DNA of 36,624 bases, from the NCBI GenBank assembly GCA_003247225.1, contig QKAK01000100.1:1-36624 (forward strand). The letters are read 5' to 3'. Every line of letters begins with the position of its first letter. Positions within the stretch are counted from its first letter, which is position 1. Below are positions 23,847 to 32,137 of the stretch, one piece after another. The position numbers and the translations under genes are program-made. Under the pieces are notes generated by a model. It was not told the DNA's origin, did not search any database, and was given only the letters and a program-made list of their open reading frames with translations. This DNA comes from Spirochaetota bacterium (GTDB taxonomy: Bacteria > Spirochaetota > Spirochaetia > Treponematales > UBA12059).

Positions 23847-25976
23847 TCAGGTCTTGAACTGCCCGACCTCGGCCGACGCGTTCTTGACGCTCGCCGACGC
23901 GGCTATCGTCAGCTCGTTCGTGTCCTGGGCGGCGCGGCGTATCTCCTCGGCCCCGGCGGCCATCTCGCTCATGCCGTTCTCCAGCTCGCTCGCCAGCTGC
24001 AGGAGCTGGCGCATCTCGGTCAGTACCGCGTTCGAGCCCTCCTGCATCTCCTGGGCCGAGTTCCTGACGTCGGCTGTCACCTCGTTGATGCTCGACAGGG
24101 ACTCGAGTATCTGCGACGAGCCGGCGCTCTGCTCCTGCATCGAGTACTTGACCTCCTCCTCGAGCCTCGAGAGTATCCGGATCTGTTCCAGGATCTCCTC
24201 GAAGGTCGAGGCGCTCTGGCCGGAGCTGGAGACCACGGCGTCGATGACGCCGCGTATGCCCTTGATCGTCTGCCCGATGGTCTTGGACTGCACCGCGGCG
24301 TTCTCGGCGAGCTTGCGGATCTCGTCGGCCACGACCGCGAAGCCCATGCCCGCCTCGCCGGCGTGGGCCGCCTCGATGGCGGCGTTCATCGCGAGCAGGT
24401 TCGTCTCGGCCGCGATGCCGGCTATCAGCTGGTTCGCCGCCTGCAGGTTCTCGGACTGCGCGTCGATCTCGCGGACCTGCGTAACGACCGTCTCGATCGC
24501 GCCGCGGCCGGCCTCGGACTTGCCGAGCAGCTTCTCGTAGTACGAGCCCATGCGCTCGATGTTCGCGGTGACCGACTGGATGCTGGCGACCATCTGCTCG
24601 ATGGAGCTCGACGACGACGATACGCCCTCCGACTGGCGCTCGATCAGCCGGTACAGCTGCTCGATGTTCTTGGCTATCTGCTCGACCGTCGCGCTCGACT
24701 CCGTGACCGACGCGCTCTGGTTGATGCTCTGCAGCTTGAGGCTCTCGATGTTCGCGGTGATCTGCCTGATGGCGCCGGCGGTCTCCTCCGTGTTCGAGGC
24801 GAGCTGGACCATGCCGTCGCCGAGCGATCCGATCTCCTTCTTGACCCGCACCATGATGCCCGCGAGCTTGTCGACGAAGGTGTTGAAGAAGCCGGCCATC
24901 TGCCCGAGCTCGTCCTGCGTCCGCGACTCGATGCGCCTGCTCAGGTCCGCGTCGCCTGACGAGACGTTCTGCATGCCGGACGAGACCTCCCGCATGCGCG
25001 CCGTCACGTTCGACAGGATCAGCAGCGATATCGCCAGCACGAGCAGGTCCGCGGCGCCGAGCGAGGCTATGATCAGCACGATGCGCTTCGTCAAGCTGGC
25101 GGCGCGCTCGGCGAACCATGCGTCGGTCTCGTTCATCACGATATCGATGGTTTCCTGGATCTTGTCGGAGACGGGCGCGGTGGCGTTGTAGAACTCGAGG
25201 CCGTCGCGGCCGTAGCCGCCGTACTGGGCCTTGCCGAGGATGTTCAGCACCGCGTCCTGGAGTTCGTACCACTCCGGGCTGAGCTCGAGCTCCGACAGCG
25301 ATACCGATGCGAGCTCGCCGCAGTGCTCGCCGGCGTTAGCCAGGTTCACGGCGATGCCGGCGTTCGTGTCTATCAGCTCTATGGTCTTGGTGTACTGGAT
25401 GCCCAGGTCGAGCGAGAAGATGGAACTGGCCAGGCACTGGATACGGGACGCGTTCTCCTTGGCCTTCTCGAGGAACACGATGGACTGGAGCTGCCGTGAC
25501 GCCTCCGCCGCCTCGGTGTCGGAGAGCGCCACGTACTCGGCCATGATCAGGTCGAGGACTTCCGAGTAGCCGGTGTAGGCCGACTGGGCCATCATCGAGC
25601 GTTCGTCGACCTGCCTGCGCAGCTGCTGGAACTGCGCGACGGCCGAGGAAAGGACGGTCTCTAGGCTCTCGGGCGCCTCTACGGCGTCGAACGTCTCCTG
25701 CACCGCTTCCCAGGCGCTACCGGTCCCGTTCCGCGTCGACATGATCCTATCGGCGGCCGCGGTACCCGACAGGTACAGGTACGCTATGCCGCGTTCGTCC
25801 TGGGCGGCCGATAGCATAGCGCTGAGCGACTTCATGATGGCCAGGTTCGACTCGGCGTCGTCGACGGCGTTCTTATCCCCTATCGACGATTGTATGAGCA
25901 GGGCGCCCATTCCCGCGACTATGGCCAGCGGCACGATTATGAGCACGAGCAGCTTGTTTCTCAGAGAAAAAGCCAT
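23847..25976 (-). CDS. methyl-accepting chemotaxis protein with NIT sensor domain
   Basis: The 709-residue receptor has TM1 at about 8-28, a periplasmic region of about 270 residues, TM2 at about 298-320, a HAMP domain, and a long methyl-accepting signalling domain whose tip reads [21 protein letters not shown]. The periplasmic part begins LSAAQDERGIAYLYLSG, the ERG-type helix of the NIT (nitrate/nitrite-sensing) domain, so a small oxyanion is a possible ligand; NIT domains do not all bind nitrate. AGAGGT precedes the ATG. The gene ends 27 nt before the DUF4105 start. No che genes lie nearby, so it must work with a distant chemotaxis cluster. Confidence 0.9.
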   Translation of the reverse strand: MAFSLRNKLLVLIIVPLAIVAGMGALLIQSSIGDKNAVDDAESNLAIMKSLSAMLSAAQDERGIAYLYLSGTAAADRIMSTRNGTGSAWEAVQETFDAVEAPESLETVLSSAVAQFQQLRRQVDERSMMAQSAYTGYSEVLDLIMAEYVALSDTEAAEASRQLQSIVFLEKAKENASRIQCLASSIFSLDLGIQYTKTIELIDTNAGIAVNLANAGEHCGELASVSLSELELSPEWYELQDAVLNILGKAQYGGYGRDGLEFYNATAPVSDKIQETIDIVMNETDAWFAERAASLTKRIVLIIASLGAADLLVLAISLLILSNVTARMREVSSGMQNVSSGDADLSRRIESRTQDELGQMAGFFNTFVDKLAGIMVRVKKEIGSLGDGMVQLASNTEETAGAIRQITANIESLKLQSINQSASVTESSATVEQIAKNIEQLYRLIERQSEGVSSSSSSIEQMVASIQSVTANIERMGSYYEKLLGKSEAGRGAIETVVTQVREIDAQSENLQAANQLIAGIAAETNLLAMNAAIEAAHAGEAGMGFAVVADEIRKLAENAAVQSKTIGQTIKGIRGVIDAVVSSSGQSASTFEEILEQIRILSRLEEEVKYSMQEQSAGSSQILESLSSINEVTADVRNSAQEMQEGSNAVLTEMRQLLQLASELENGMSEMAAGAEEIRRAAQDTNELTIAASASVKNASAEVGQFKT

Positions 25977-26027
25977 GTGAAACCTCTGCGTACCTGGATG
26001 TCGCCCGCGGAGAAGTCGGGCCGCTTT

Positions 26028-26666
26028 TTATCTGATGAGCAGCGACGCCGCCGCGGCGAGCGCGACGGCGGCTAGGGCCGGATCGCCGCGCCTCGGCGAG
26101 GTCGGACGTCCCCTATATCCAGTATCGGCGCGATCGCCGCCGGACTGGAACCCATCATAGACCGAAATCAGGATCTCGTCGATGCTCTTCATGAAGCCTT
26201 CGAGCTTGACCGAGCCCTTGCGCTCGAGGATGCGGTCGTAGCCGCGGAGGGCGTCGGCGAAGAACGAGCCGAAGCGTCCCGGCAGCCTGAGCGACGGTCC
26301 GAGGCAGGCCTTGGAGATGAACATCAGAGCCTCGAAGGTCACGGCCTTCTCTATGCCGGTTAGCAGGGCCGTCTCCGTAATCACGAGGGGGCCGATGGTC
26401 GCGAGGCGCCTGCCTATCGGCACGAGCAGGTTCGCCGCGACGATGCCGGCCATGACGACGACCGTCGTGATGGGCGATAGCCTGCGGCCCGAGGCCCAGG
26501 CCGCCGCGGCGGCCGCCGCGAGCATGGCCAGGCGGCCGTACAGCGTCGGCTGGAACAGGAGGACGACCGACAGCAGTACCCCCGTCATCGCCAGCCTGGC
26601 CGGGTCGAAGGCCCCTTCCCAGCGCTCGCGTCGCGCGGCCCGCCCGGCCGCCCCCGGCCGGCTCAT
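26028..26666 (-). CDS. EcfT/CbiQ-like membrane protein
   Basis: The 212-residue protein has about four to five hydrophobic segments in the first 130 residues, then a charged cytoplasmic stretch (FFADALRGYDRILERKG) and a last hydrophobic segment at the C-terminus. The run GPLVITETALLTGIEKAVTF resembles the conserved helix of ECF transporter T-components, where the coupling helices that meet the ATPase follow. The match is by eye and partial. Its ATG overlaps the stop of the Gx gene (ATGA). No ATPase gene is next to it, so either it borrows a shared ATPase or it works in another way. Confidence 0.5.
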   Translation of the reverse strand: MSRPGAAGRAARRERWEGAFDPARLAMTGVLLSVVLLFQPTLYGRLAMLAAAAAAAWASGRRLSPITTVVVMAGIVAANLLVPIGRRLATIGPLVITETALLTGIEKAVTFEALMFISKACLGPSLRLPGRFGSFFADALRGYDRILERKGSVKLEGFMKSIDEILISVYDGFQSGGDRADTGYRGRPTSPRRGDPALAAVALAAAASLLIR

Positions 26667-27247
26667 TCGGCGCCTCCGGCCGAGGCCCCGGCGGCGCTCG
26701 GCGAGGAGAGTATACCGGCCAGCCAGGCCGACTTGGACGCGAAGGCCTGGGTAAAGGCTCCGAGGGCCAGGCCCGAGGCCAGGCCGAGCCCGACGAAGGC
26801 CGGCGCCATGAACCTGGCGCTGTCGCCGAAGACGAACACCCTGGCCAGCGCGACCTGGGCCAGGTTCGACGACACGGCCCCGGCGACGCAGAGGCCGACG
26901 TACGACAGCGAGCGCGGCCCTGCCAGGGCCCTGAGGCCGCGCATGACCAGCGCGCTGGCGAGCGTGCCGGCGAGCGAGAACAGCGCGACGTAGGAGAACA
27001 GCGAACCGGTCAGCACGCTCATACCGACGACCTTGACCAGGGCGAGCGCGATATACGAACCGAAGGGCAGGAGGTCGACGGCGAGCAGGAGCGGCAGGTT
27101 GGCCAACCCTAGCCGCATGAAGGGCACGGGCCTCGGCAGCATGTACTCCACCGTGGACAGGAAGAAGGCCAGCGCCGCCAGGAAGGCGGCGAGCCTGCGG
27201 CCGCCGTCGGGAAGGGCTGGCCTAGCGTACGAACGCGTCGAACTCAT
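26663..27247 (-). CDS. Gx transporter family protein (ECF S-component-like)
   Basis: The 194-residue integral membrane protein has about five to six segments. The sequence PRPVPFMRLGLANLPLLLAV is typical of the family once annotated as heptaprenyl diphosphate synthase component I and now placed in the Gx-transporter clan with ECF S-components. It probably binds a small substrate within the membrane, but none has been named. The ATG at 27247 overlaps the NusG-domain-II gene by 26 nt and the stop overlaps the EcfT-like gene by 4 nt. A longer open frame from 27388 reads like out-of-frame translation and was rejected as the start. Confidence 0.8.
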   Translation of the reverse strand: MSSTRSYARPALPDGGRRLAAFLAALAFFLSTVEYMLPRPVPFMRLGLANLPLLLAVDLLPFGSYIALALVKVVGMSVLTGSLFSYVALFSLAGTLASALVMRGLRALAGPRSLSYVGLCVAGAVSSNLAQVALARVFVFGDSARFMAPAFVGLGLASGLALGAFTQAFASKSAWLAGILSSPSAAGASAGGAE

Positions 27248-27632
27248 CTTGAATTTCCTCGCCCTCGATCCGGATGAACACGCCGTTGGGAAGGCAGGCC
27301 GCCCATTCGCCCGGCCGGCGGATCGGCTGGGAGGCGACGCAGGTCCTGTTCGCGCACGGCGAGTCGTCGATGTGGGCCTCGCCGTCATGGATACCGACTA
27401 TGGATACGCCGATAAGGCCCGGAACCTCGATGACCCTATCCTGATTCAACTGGTATATCCATTCATCGCCGCCCGAGGTGATGACCAGGACGGACGAGGG
27501 CGGCCCCCCGTAGACGGAGACCGCCAGGCATACGAACAGGGCCGCCGAGAGCGCCACGATCAGGGCGTCGAGCCACCTGACCTTGAACCCCCCGCGGCCC
27601 CCTCGCGCGCCGGCGCGTCGGATCAGTGGCAT
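27222..27632 (-). CDS. NusG domain II-containing membrane protein
   Basis: The 136-residue protein has a basic N-terminus, one membrane segment (about 20-42) and a small outer domain of the NusG_II type. Its three Cys are at 93, 98 and 113 in SPCANRTCVASQP and AACLPNGVFIRIEG, the hallmark pattern of this domain in Gx-transporter operons. The Cys residues may hold a metal or disulfide; the function is unknown. It is not the transcription factor NusG. I chose ATG 27632, which overlaps the slyD stop by 10 nt, over a longer frame starting at 27683 that would merely read the slyD Cys-rich tail in another frame. Confidence 0.82.
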   Translation of the reverse strand: MPLIRRAGARGGRGGFKVRWLDALIVALSAALFVCLAVSVYGGPPSSVLVITSGGDEWIYQLNQDRVIEVPGLIGVSIVGIHDGEAHIDDSPCANRTCVASQPIRRPGEWAACLPNGVFIRIEGEEIQDEFDAFVR

Positions 27633-28168
27633 CCGCCGCAGCCGCATCCGCCTTCGTCGTCGCAGTCGCCGTCGCCGCAGCATCCGTCGCCGCAGCCGCA
27701 GCCGCCCTCGGCGTGCACGTGGCCGTGCTCGAGCTCCTCGGGGCTGGCCTCGCGCACGTCCTTGACGGTCACGTCGAAGTGCAGCGACTTGCCGGCGAGC
27801 GGGTGGTTGGCGTCGATCTTGACCTCGTCGCCCTCGATGCCGACCACCGTGACGATGTGGGCGCCGCTGGCGTCCTGGGCCTGGAACTGCATGCCGACCT
27901 CGATCTTCTCGGGCTCGGCGAAATCGCTCTTGGCGACCTTGAAGATCATCTCCTCGTCGAGCTCGCCGTAGGCGTCGGCCGGGGCGATGACGCAGCTGAT
28001 CCTGTCGCCGGCGACCTTGCCGTGCAGCTCGCGCTCGAGGCCGGGGATCAGGTTGTCGTTGCCGTGGAGGTAGGTGAGCGGCTCGCCGTCGGAACGGTCG
28101 ATGATCTGTCCCTGGTCGTCCTTGAGCATGTAGTCTATCGAGACGACGCGATCCTTCTGGATTTCCAT
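27623..28168 (-). CDS. slyD: SlyD-type FKBP peptidyl-prolyl isomerase
   Basis: The 181-residue protein isomerises Xaa-Pro bonds and acts as a metal-binding chaperone in the cytoplasm. VVSIDYMLKDDQGQIIDRSD starts the FKBP domain, GNDNLIPGLERELHG (36-50) is its active-site strand, and the IF (chaperone) insert lies at about 70-120. The tail from residue 149 (HGHVHAEGGCGCGDGCCGDG and on to the C-terminus) is rich in His, Cys and Asp, as in SlyD proteins that carry nickel or other metals. AAGGATGG precedes the ATG. The gene starts a run with NusG_II, Gx and EcfT-like genes; a metal-related substrate for that membrane module is therefore worth considering. Confidence 0.93.
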   Translation of the reverse strand: MEIQKDRVVSIDYMLKDDQGQIIDRSDGEPLTYLHGNDNLIPGLERELHGKVAGDRISCVIAPADAYGELDEEMIFKVAKSDFAEPEKIEVGMQFQAQDASGAHIVTVVGIEGDEVKIDANHPLAGKSLHFDVTVKDVREASPEELEHGHVHAEGGCGCGDGCCGDGDCDDEGGCGCGGCH

Positions 28169-28313
28169 GTAGCCATCCTTACAAAGAGAGAGTGTGTATC
28201 GACGGGCGGGGCCGAACGGAACGATGCGAACCATGATGCGTCTAGAGCGGCTAAGCCCTGCCTGGAAGCTCCAGGATATCACGTCCGTAAAGGAACGCCT
28301 TATCGTCTATGAT

Positions 28314-28342
28314 AGGGTACCTATTGGAATGGAGATTTTCAA
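28314..28342 (-). promoter_or_regulatory. weak candidate promoter of the slyD operon
   Basis: Minus strand TTGAAA (28342-28337), 17 nt, TACCCT (28319-28314). The leader to the slyD ATG would be about 140 nt and contains the short hairpin CCTGGA-AGC-TCCAGG (28261-28275). The 28169-28373 interval holds nothing else I can name. Confidence 0.35.
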
Positions 28343-28373
28343 GTAGCGTAGGATAAAGAACGGGCATCCGGCG

Positions 28374-28402
28374 TTGAAGGCCCGTCGGGATGGTGCTATA
28401 GT
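28374..28402 (+). promoter_or_regulatory. sigma70-type promoter of uppP
   Basis: TTGAAG (28374-28379), 17-nt spacer, TATAGT (28397-28402). The uppP ATG is 18 nt beyond the -10 box, behind CCGGAGGG, so the leader is very short but includes a ribosome binding site. Confidence 0.7.
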
Positions 28403-28420
28403 CCGCTCCCGGAGGGCATC

Positions 28421-29218
28421 ATGACACTCATCCAGGCCGCTATCCTCGGGCTTTTCCAGGGAATCGCCGAATTCCTTCCCATTTCGTCGAGCGGGCACCT
28501 GCTCATATTCAAGGACATCATGGGCCTGGCCGAGGTCCCGGCGCTGTTCGACGTGACGCTGCACGTCGCGACGCTCGGCTCGATCGTCGTGGTCTTCCGT
28601 AGGCGCGTCGGCGGCATCATCGCGTCGGTGGCCCGCTGGATAGTACGCAGGCACGGCGACGGCGACGCGGAGAACCTGTCCATCGTCGTGCCGGCCGTCG
28701 TCGCGACGGCGCTGACCGGCGCCCTCGGGCTGGCGATCGACAGGATAGACTTCTCGGGCAGCCCTAAGGTCGCCGCGGGCCTCCTGATCGTCACCGCGCT
28801 GATCCTGATCGCGGGCTCGCGCCTGAAGCCCGGCTCGACCGGCTTCCGCGGCATGACCGTCAGGCACGGCGTGATCGTCGGCCTGGCCCAGGGCGTCGGC
28901 GTGCTGCCCGGCATCAGCCGCTCCGGCATATCGATCAGCGCCGGCCTCGCCTCCGGGCTCGAGCGCCAGGCCGCCGGCGAATTCTCGTTCCTGCTGGCCA
29001 TACCCGCCATCCTCGGCGCGCTCGCGCTCAAGCTCGACGACCTGCCGGCCATGGCGGGCAGCGTCGCTGCCCTGCCGTTGGCCGTCGGCTCGATCGTCGC
29101 CTTCGCCGCCGGCGTCGGGGCGCTCCTCCTGCTGATGCCGCTGGTCAGGAAGGGCAAGCTGGCCTGGTTCGCCGCCTACCTGATACCCGCGGGACTCATC
29201 GGGCTTTTTATCCTTTGA
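28421..29218 (+). CDS. uppP: undecaprenyl-diphosphatase
   Basis: The 265-residue inner-membrane enzyme removes a phosphate from undecaprenyl diphosphate, recycling the lipid carrier for peptidoglycan and other envelope polymers. Both signature motifs are present: EFLPISSSGH (17-26) with Glu17, and PGISRSGISISAGL (163-176) with Arg167. About seven hydrophobic segments are visible and the length is standard for BacA/UppP. The Thr commonly found after SRSG is replaced by Ile-Ser, a mild change. The stop codon overlaps the candidate -35 box of ftsK, which follows after 42 nt. Confidence 0.95.
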   Translation: MTLIQAAILGLFQGIAEFLPISSSGHLLIFKDIMGLAEVPALFDVTLHVATLGSIVVVFRRRVGGIIASVARWIVRRHGDGDAENLSIVVPAVVATALTGALGLAIDRIDFSGSPKVAAGLLIVTALILIAGSRLKPGSTGFRGMTVRHGVIVGLAQGVGVLPGISRSGISISAGLASGLERQAAGEFSFLLAIPAILGALALKLDDLPAMAGSVAALPLAVGSIVAFAAGVGALLLLMPLVRKGKLAWFAAYLIPAGLIGLFIL

Positions 29219-29241
29219 CGTTTAGCCGATACAGGTAAATA
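29215..29241 (+). promoter_or_regulatory. candidate promoter of ftsK
   Basis: TTGACG (29215-29220) overlaps the uppP stop; TAAATA (29236-29241) follows after 15 nt. The spacing is short, so this is only a moderate match, and readthrough from uppP is equally possible. Confidence 0.4.
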
Positions 29242-29260
29242 AGGATCGGAGTCTACGTCA

Positions 29261-32101
29261 TTGGATAGAGTTCACGCTTCTCGACCGACTATAATCGTTT
29301 CATCGCTCGGCCTCGCGCTCGCGGGGGCGGCCCTGTTCGCGTCGCTCGTCGCGGCCTCTCTCGGGGCGGCTGACGGCTTCGGCGGCTTCCTGCTCGACGG
29401 CCTGTCGTGGGCCGCGTACGCGCTACCGGCGTACCCATGGCTGGGCGCCGTGATCATCGCGATGCCCGGTTTCAGGTACGACCTGCTGATCGGGCTCCTC
29501 CTGAGCCTGTTCCCGTTCGCGTCGCTCTCCGCCACCGCCCGTTTCCTCGACGATCCGACGCGCGCCCTGGCTTCCTTTCCGGCGCTCGAGCCTCTCGGCA
29601 TACTCGGCGTCGCCGTCGCCGGGCTCTGCCTGACCCTCGGCTCAGGCGCCCTGGCCTGCCTGGCGGTCGCCCGCGCGCGATCCGTCGCGCTCGGCGCCGC
29701 GGAATCCGAGCCCGAGGGCCTGGCCGACGATAGGCCGGCTCCGGCGGTCCCGCCGGCGTCGCGCCGCGTAGGGGCGCGAGCCGAGCGGGAAGCGGCCCGC
29801 GAAGCGGATCGGGCCGCCCGCGCGGCCGCGAAGGCCGCGCCGGAGCCGCCGGCCGATACGGCCGACGACGACTTCGAGACGCGCACCTTCGACCTGAGCT
29901 ATCCCGACCTGCCTCCGGTGCCCTTCCTGGCGTCGATGACCGCCCCCGAGCCGGCTCCCGAGGCCGCGGATTCCGGGATGGCCGATCCATCGCTCGACGA
30001 TAAGCCCGCGCCCGTGGGCCATGACGGCGCCTCGGGCGACGACGGCGCCGCGGGCGACGATGAGCCCGAATTGCTCGTCGACCTCGACGACGCCCATCCC
30101 GAGGCCGACGAGCCGATACCGCTGATGTTCGGCCGGCCCGAGCCGAGGGACGACGTCCGGGCCGACCTGGTCGCCAGCGATCCCGCCCTCGACGCCGACT
30201 TCTGGGCCGACGCCGGCCTCGTCGACGCCGAGCCCGCGGCCGACGATCCGGCTGCCGACGAGCTAGCGGCCGAAGAACCGGCCGCCGCTGACCGACGCGC
30301 TCACGACGCCCCGGACGATAGGCGGCCGTCCCTGCTGCCGAGGGTCGAGGTGTTCCAGGACGGCGAGCACGCCGAGGCGCTGCGAACGAACGGCGAGGCC
30401 AGGCGGGACTTCGACCCGGCCGCCGTGACCCCGGCCGCGACGCTGGTCAAGGCGGCCAGGCCCGTGCCCGAGGAGTCGTCGACGCCGCCGGCCAAGCCGG
30501 CCGCCGCGCCGCCCGAAGGCGAGCCCGCCGCCGCGAAGCCCCGCCTGCCCGGCCGCAAGCCGGTCGTCGCGTACTCGATGCCGACAGAGGGCATCCTGAC
30601 CGACTATCCCGACGGCCAGTACTGGATCATCGACGATAAGACCAGGAAAGCCGCCGAGGTCCTCCGCGAGACGCTCCAGGAGTTCGGCATCGAGGCCGAG
30701 GTCACCGGCATACGCAAGGGCCCGGTCATCACCATGTTCGAGATACTGCCCGCGCCGGGCGTGCGGCTCTCCAAGATAGCCAACCTCTGCGACAACATCG
30801 CGCTCAGGCTCGCCGCCTCGAGCGTGCGCATCGTCGCCCCGATACCGGGCAAGCACGCCGTCGGCATCGAGGTGCCGAACGAGCGCCGGGCCATCGTGTC
30901 GTTCAAGGAGATCGTCGAGAGCGAGACCTTCAAGAACGCCAAGATGGAGGTCCCGGTCGTGCTGGGCAAGGACATCACCGGCGACGTGCAGGTCGTCGAG
31001 CTGACCCATACGCCGCACCTCCTGATAGCCGGCGCCACCGGCTCGGGCAAGTCCGTCTGCGTCAACTCGATCATCCTGTCCATCCTGTACCGGCGCTCCT
31101 TCAACGAGGTCAAGCTGATCCTGATCGACCCGAAGATCGTCGAGCTCAAGCTGTACAACGGCATACCCCACCTCCTGACCCCGGTCATCACCGAGCCGAA
31201 GCGGGCGTTCCAGGCCCTCCAGTACTGCATCTGCGAGATGGAGCGGCGCTACAGCCTGCTCGACGCGATGGGCGTGCGCGACATCAAGAGCTACAACAAG
31301 AAGATCGTCGAGAAGAGCATGGCCACCGACAAGCTGCCGTACATCGTCGTGATCATCGACGAGTTCGCGGACCTGATGGCCACCACCGGCAAGGAGCTCG
31401 AGTCGACGCTGGCCAGGCTCGCGGCGATGAGCCGCGCGGTCGGTATCCACCTCGTGCTCGCGACCCAGCGGCCGAGCATCGACGTGATCACCGGCCTGAT
31501 CAAGGCGAACATCCCGAGCCGCATCGCGTTCATGGTCGCCGGCAAGTTCGACTCGCGCATCATCATCGACATGGTCGGCGCCGAGAAGCTCCTCGGGCGC
31601 GGCGACATGCTGTTCTCCGGCTCTACCGACGCCTTCCCCGTACGCATGCAAGGCGCCTTCGTCTCGGACGACGAGGTGGAGCGCGTCGTGGCCCACGTCA
31701 AGACCCTCGGCGAGCCCGACTACATCGACGAGGAGATATTCGTCGACGACGACGACGACGAGGGGCCTTCGCTGTTCGACGACGAGGACGACGACCCGCT
31801 GTACGAGAAGGCCCTCGAGATCGTGCTGTCCCAGGGCAAGGCGAGCGCCAGCTTCCTCCAGCGCAAGCTCAAGATAGGCTATAACCGCGCCGCCCGCATC
31901 GTCGAGCTGATGGAGGAGAAGGGCATCGTCGGCAAGGCCCAGGGCTCGAAGCCCCGCGACCTCGTGCATAACCCCGACCTCGGCTCGCGGCCCCCGAACC
32001 CGCGCGCCCGCTACGTGCCGGACTTCTCGGCTGACGACGACGACGACGACGGCGAAGCCGACGCGGACCCGGGCGAAGGCGACGATCCGAGCGACGACTG
32101 A
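29261..32101 (+). CDS. ftsK: DNA translocase FtsK
   Basis: The 946-residue protein pumps DNA at the division septum. Residues 1-140 hold about four membrane segments. A low-complexity linker of about 300 residues, rich in Ala, Asp, Glu and Pro, leads to the motor: Walker A GATGSGKS (591-598), Walker B VVIIDEFADL (about 696-705), and LVLATQRPSIDVITGLIK. The gamma winged helix that reads orientation sequences lies at about 845-905 (LSQGKASASFLQRKLKIGYN). The tail is very acidic (runs of Asp). It starts with TTG at 29261 behind GGAG; no in-frame ATG precedes the first membrane segment. It ends facing the soluble receptor gene with a 36-nt gap. Confidence 0.95.
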   Translation: MDRVHASRPTIIVSSLGLALAGAALFASLVAASLGAADGFGGFLLDGLSWAAYALPAYPWLGAVIIAMPGFRYDLLIGLLLSLFPFASLSATARFLDDPTRALASFPALEPLGILGVAVAGLCLTLGSGALACLAVARARSVALGAAESEPEGLADDRPAPAVPPASRRVGARAEREAAREADRAARAAAKAAPEPPADTADDDFETRTFDLSYPDLPPVPFLASMTAPEPAPEAADSGMADPSLDDKPAPVGHDGASGDDGAAGDDEPELLVDLDDAHPEADEPIPLMFGRPEPRDDVRADLVASDPALDADFWADAGLVDAEPAADDPAADELAAEEPAAADRRAHDAPDDRRPSLLPRVEVFQDGEHAEALRTNGEARRDFDPAAVTPAATLVKAARPVPEESSTPPAKPAAAPPEGEPAAAKPRLPGRKPVVAYSMPTEGILTDYPDGQYWIIDDKTRKAAEVLRETLQEFGIEAEVTGIRKGPVITMFEILPAPGVRLSKIANLCDNIALRLAASSVRIVAPIPGKHAVGIEVPNERRAIVSFKEIVESETFKNAKMEVPVVLGKDITGDVQVVELTHTPHLLIAGATGSGKSVCVNSIILSILYRRSFNEVKLILIDPKIVELKLYNGIPHLLTPVITEPKRAFQALQYCICEMERRYSLLDAMGVRDIKSYNKKIVEKSMATDKLPYIVVIIDEFADLMATTGKELESTLARLAAMSRAVGIHLVLATQRPSIDVITGLIKANIPSRIAFMVAGKFDSRIIIDMVGAEKLLGRGDMLFSGSTDAFPVRMQGAFVSDDEVERVVAHVKTLGEPDYIDEEIFVDDDDDEGPSLFDDEDDDPLYEKALEIVLSQGKASASFLQRKLKIGYNRAARIVELMEEKGIVGKAQGSKPRDLVHNPDLGSRPPNPRARYVPDFSADDDDDDGEADADPGEGDDPSDD

Positions 32102-32137
32102 GGCCTGAGCGATAGGCGGGGCGGCCCGGCGCGCGCG

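Noticed and set aside
25977-26030. GC stem followed by TTTTTA at about 25990-26030, like a plus-strand terminator
   Set aside because: The pairing is poor and no plus-strand gene ends there; the neighbouring genes run on the minus strand.
28169-28282. Longer N-terminus for SlyD starting at 28282
   Set aside because: FKBP homology begins at MEIQKDR, and AAGGATGG precedes the ATG at 28168; the extra residues have no family match.
30263-31969. Long open frame antisense to ftsK
   Set aside because: It mirrors the FtsK motor region, lacks a ribosome binding site and has no recognisable domain.
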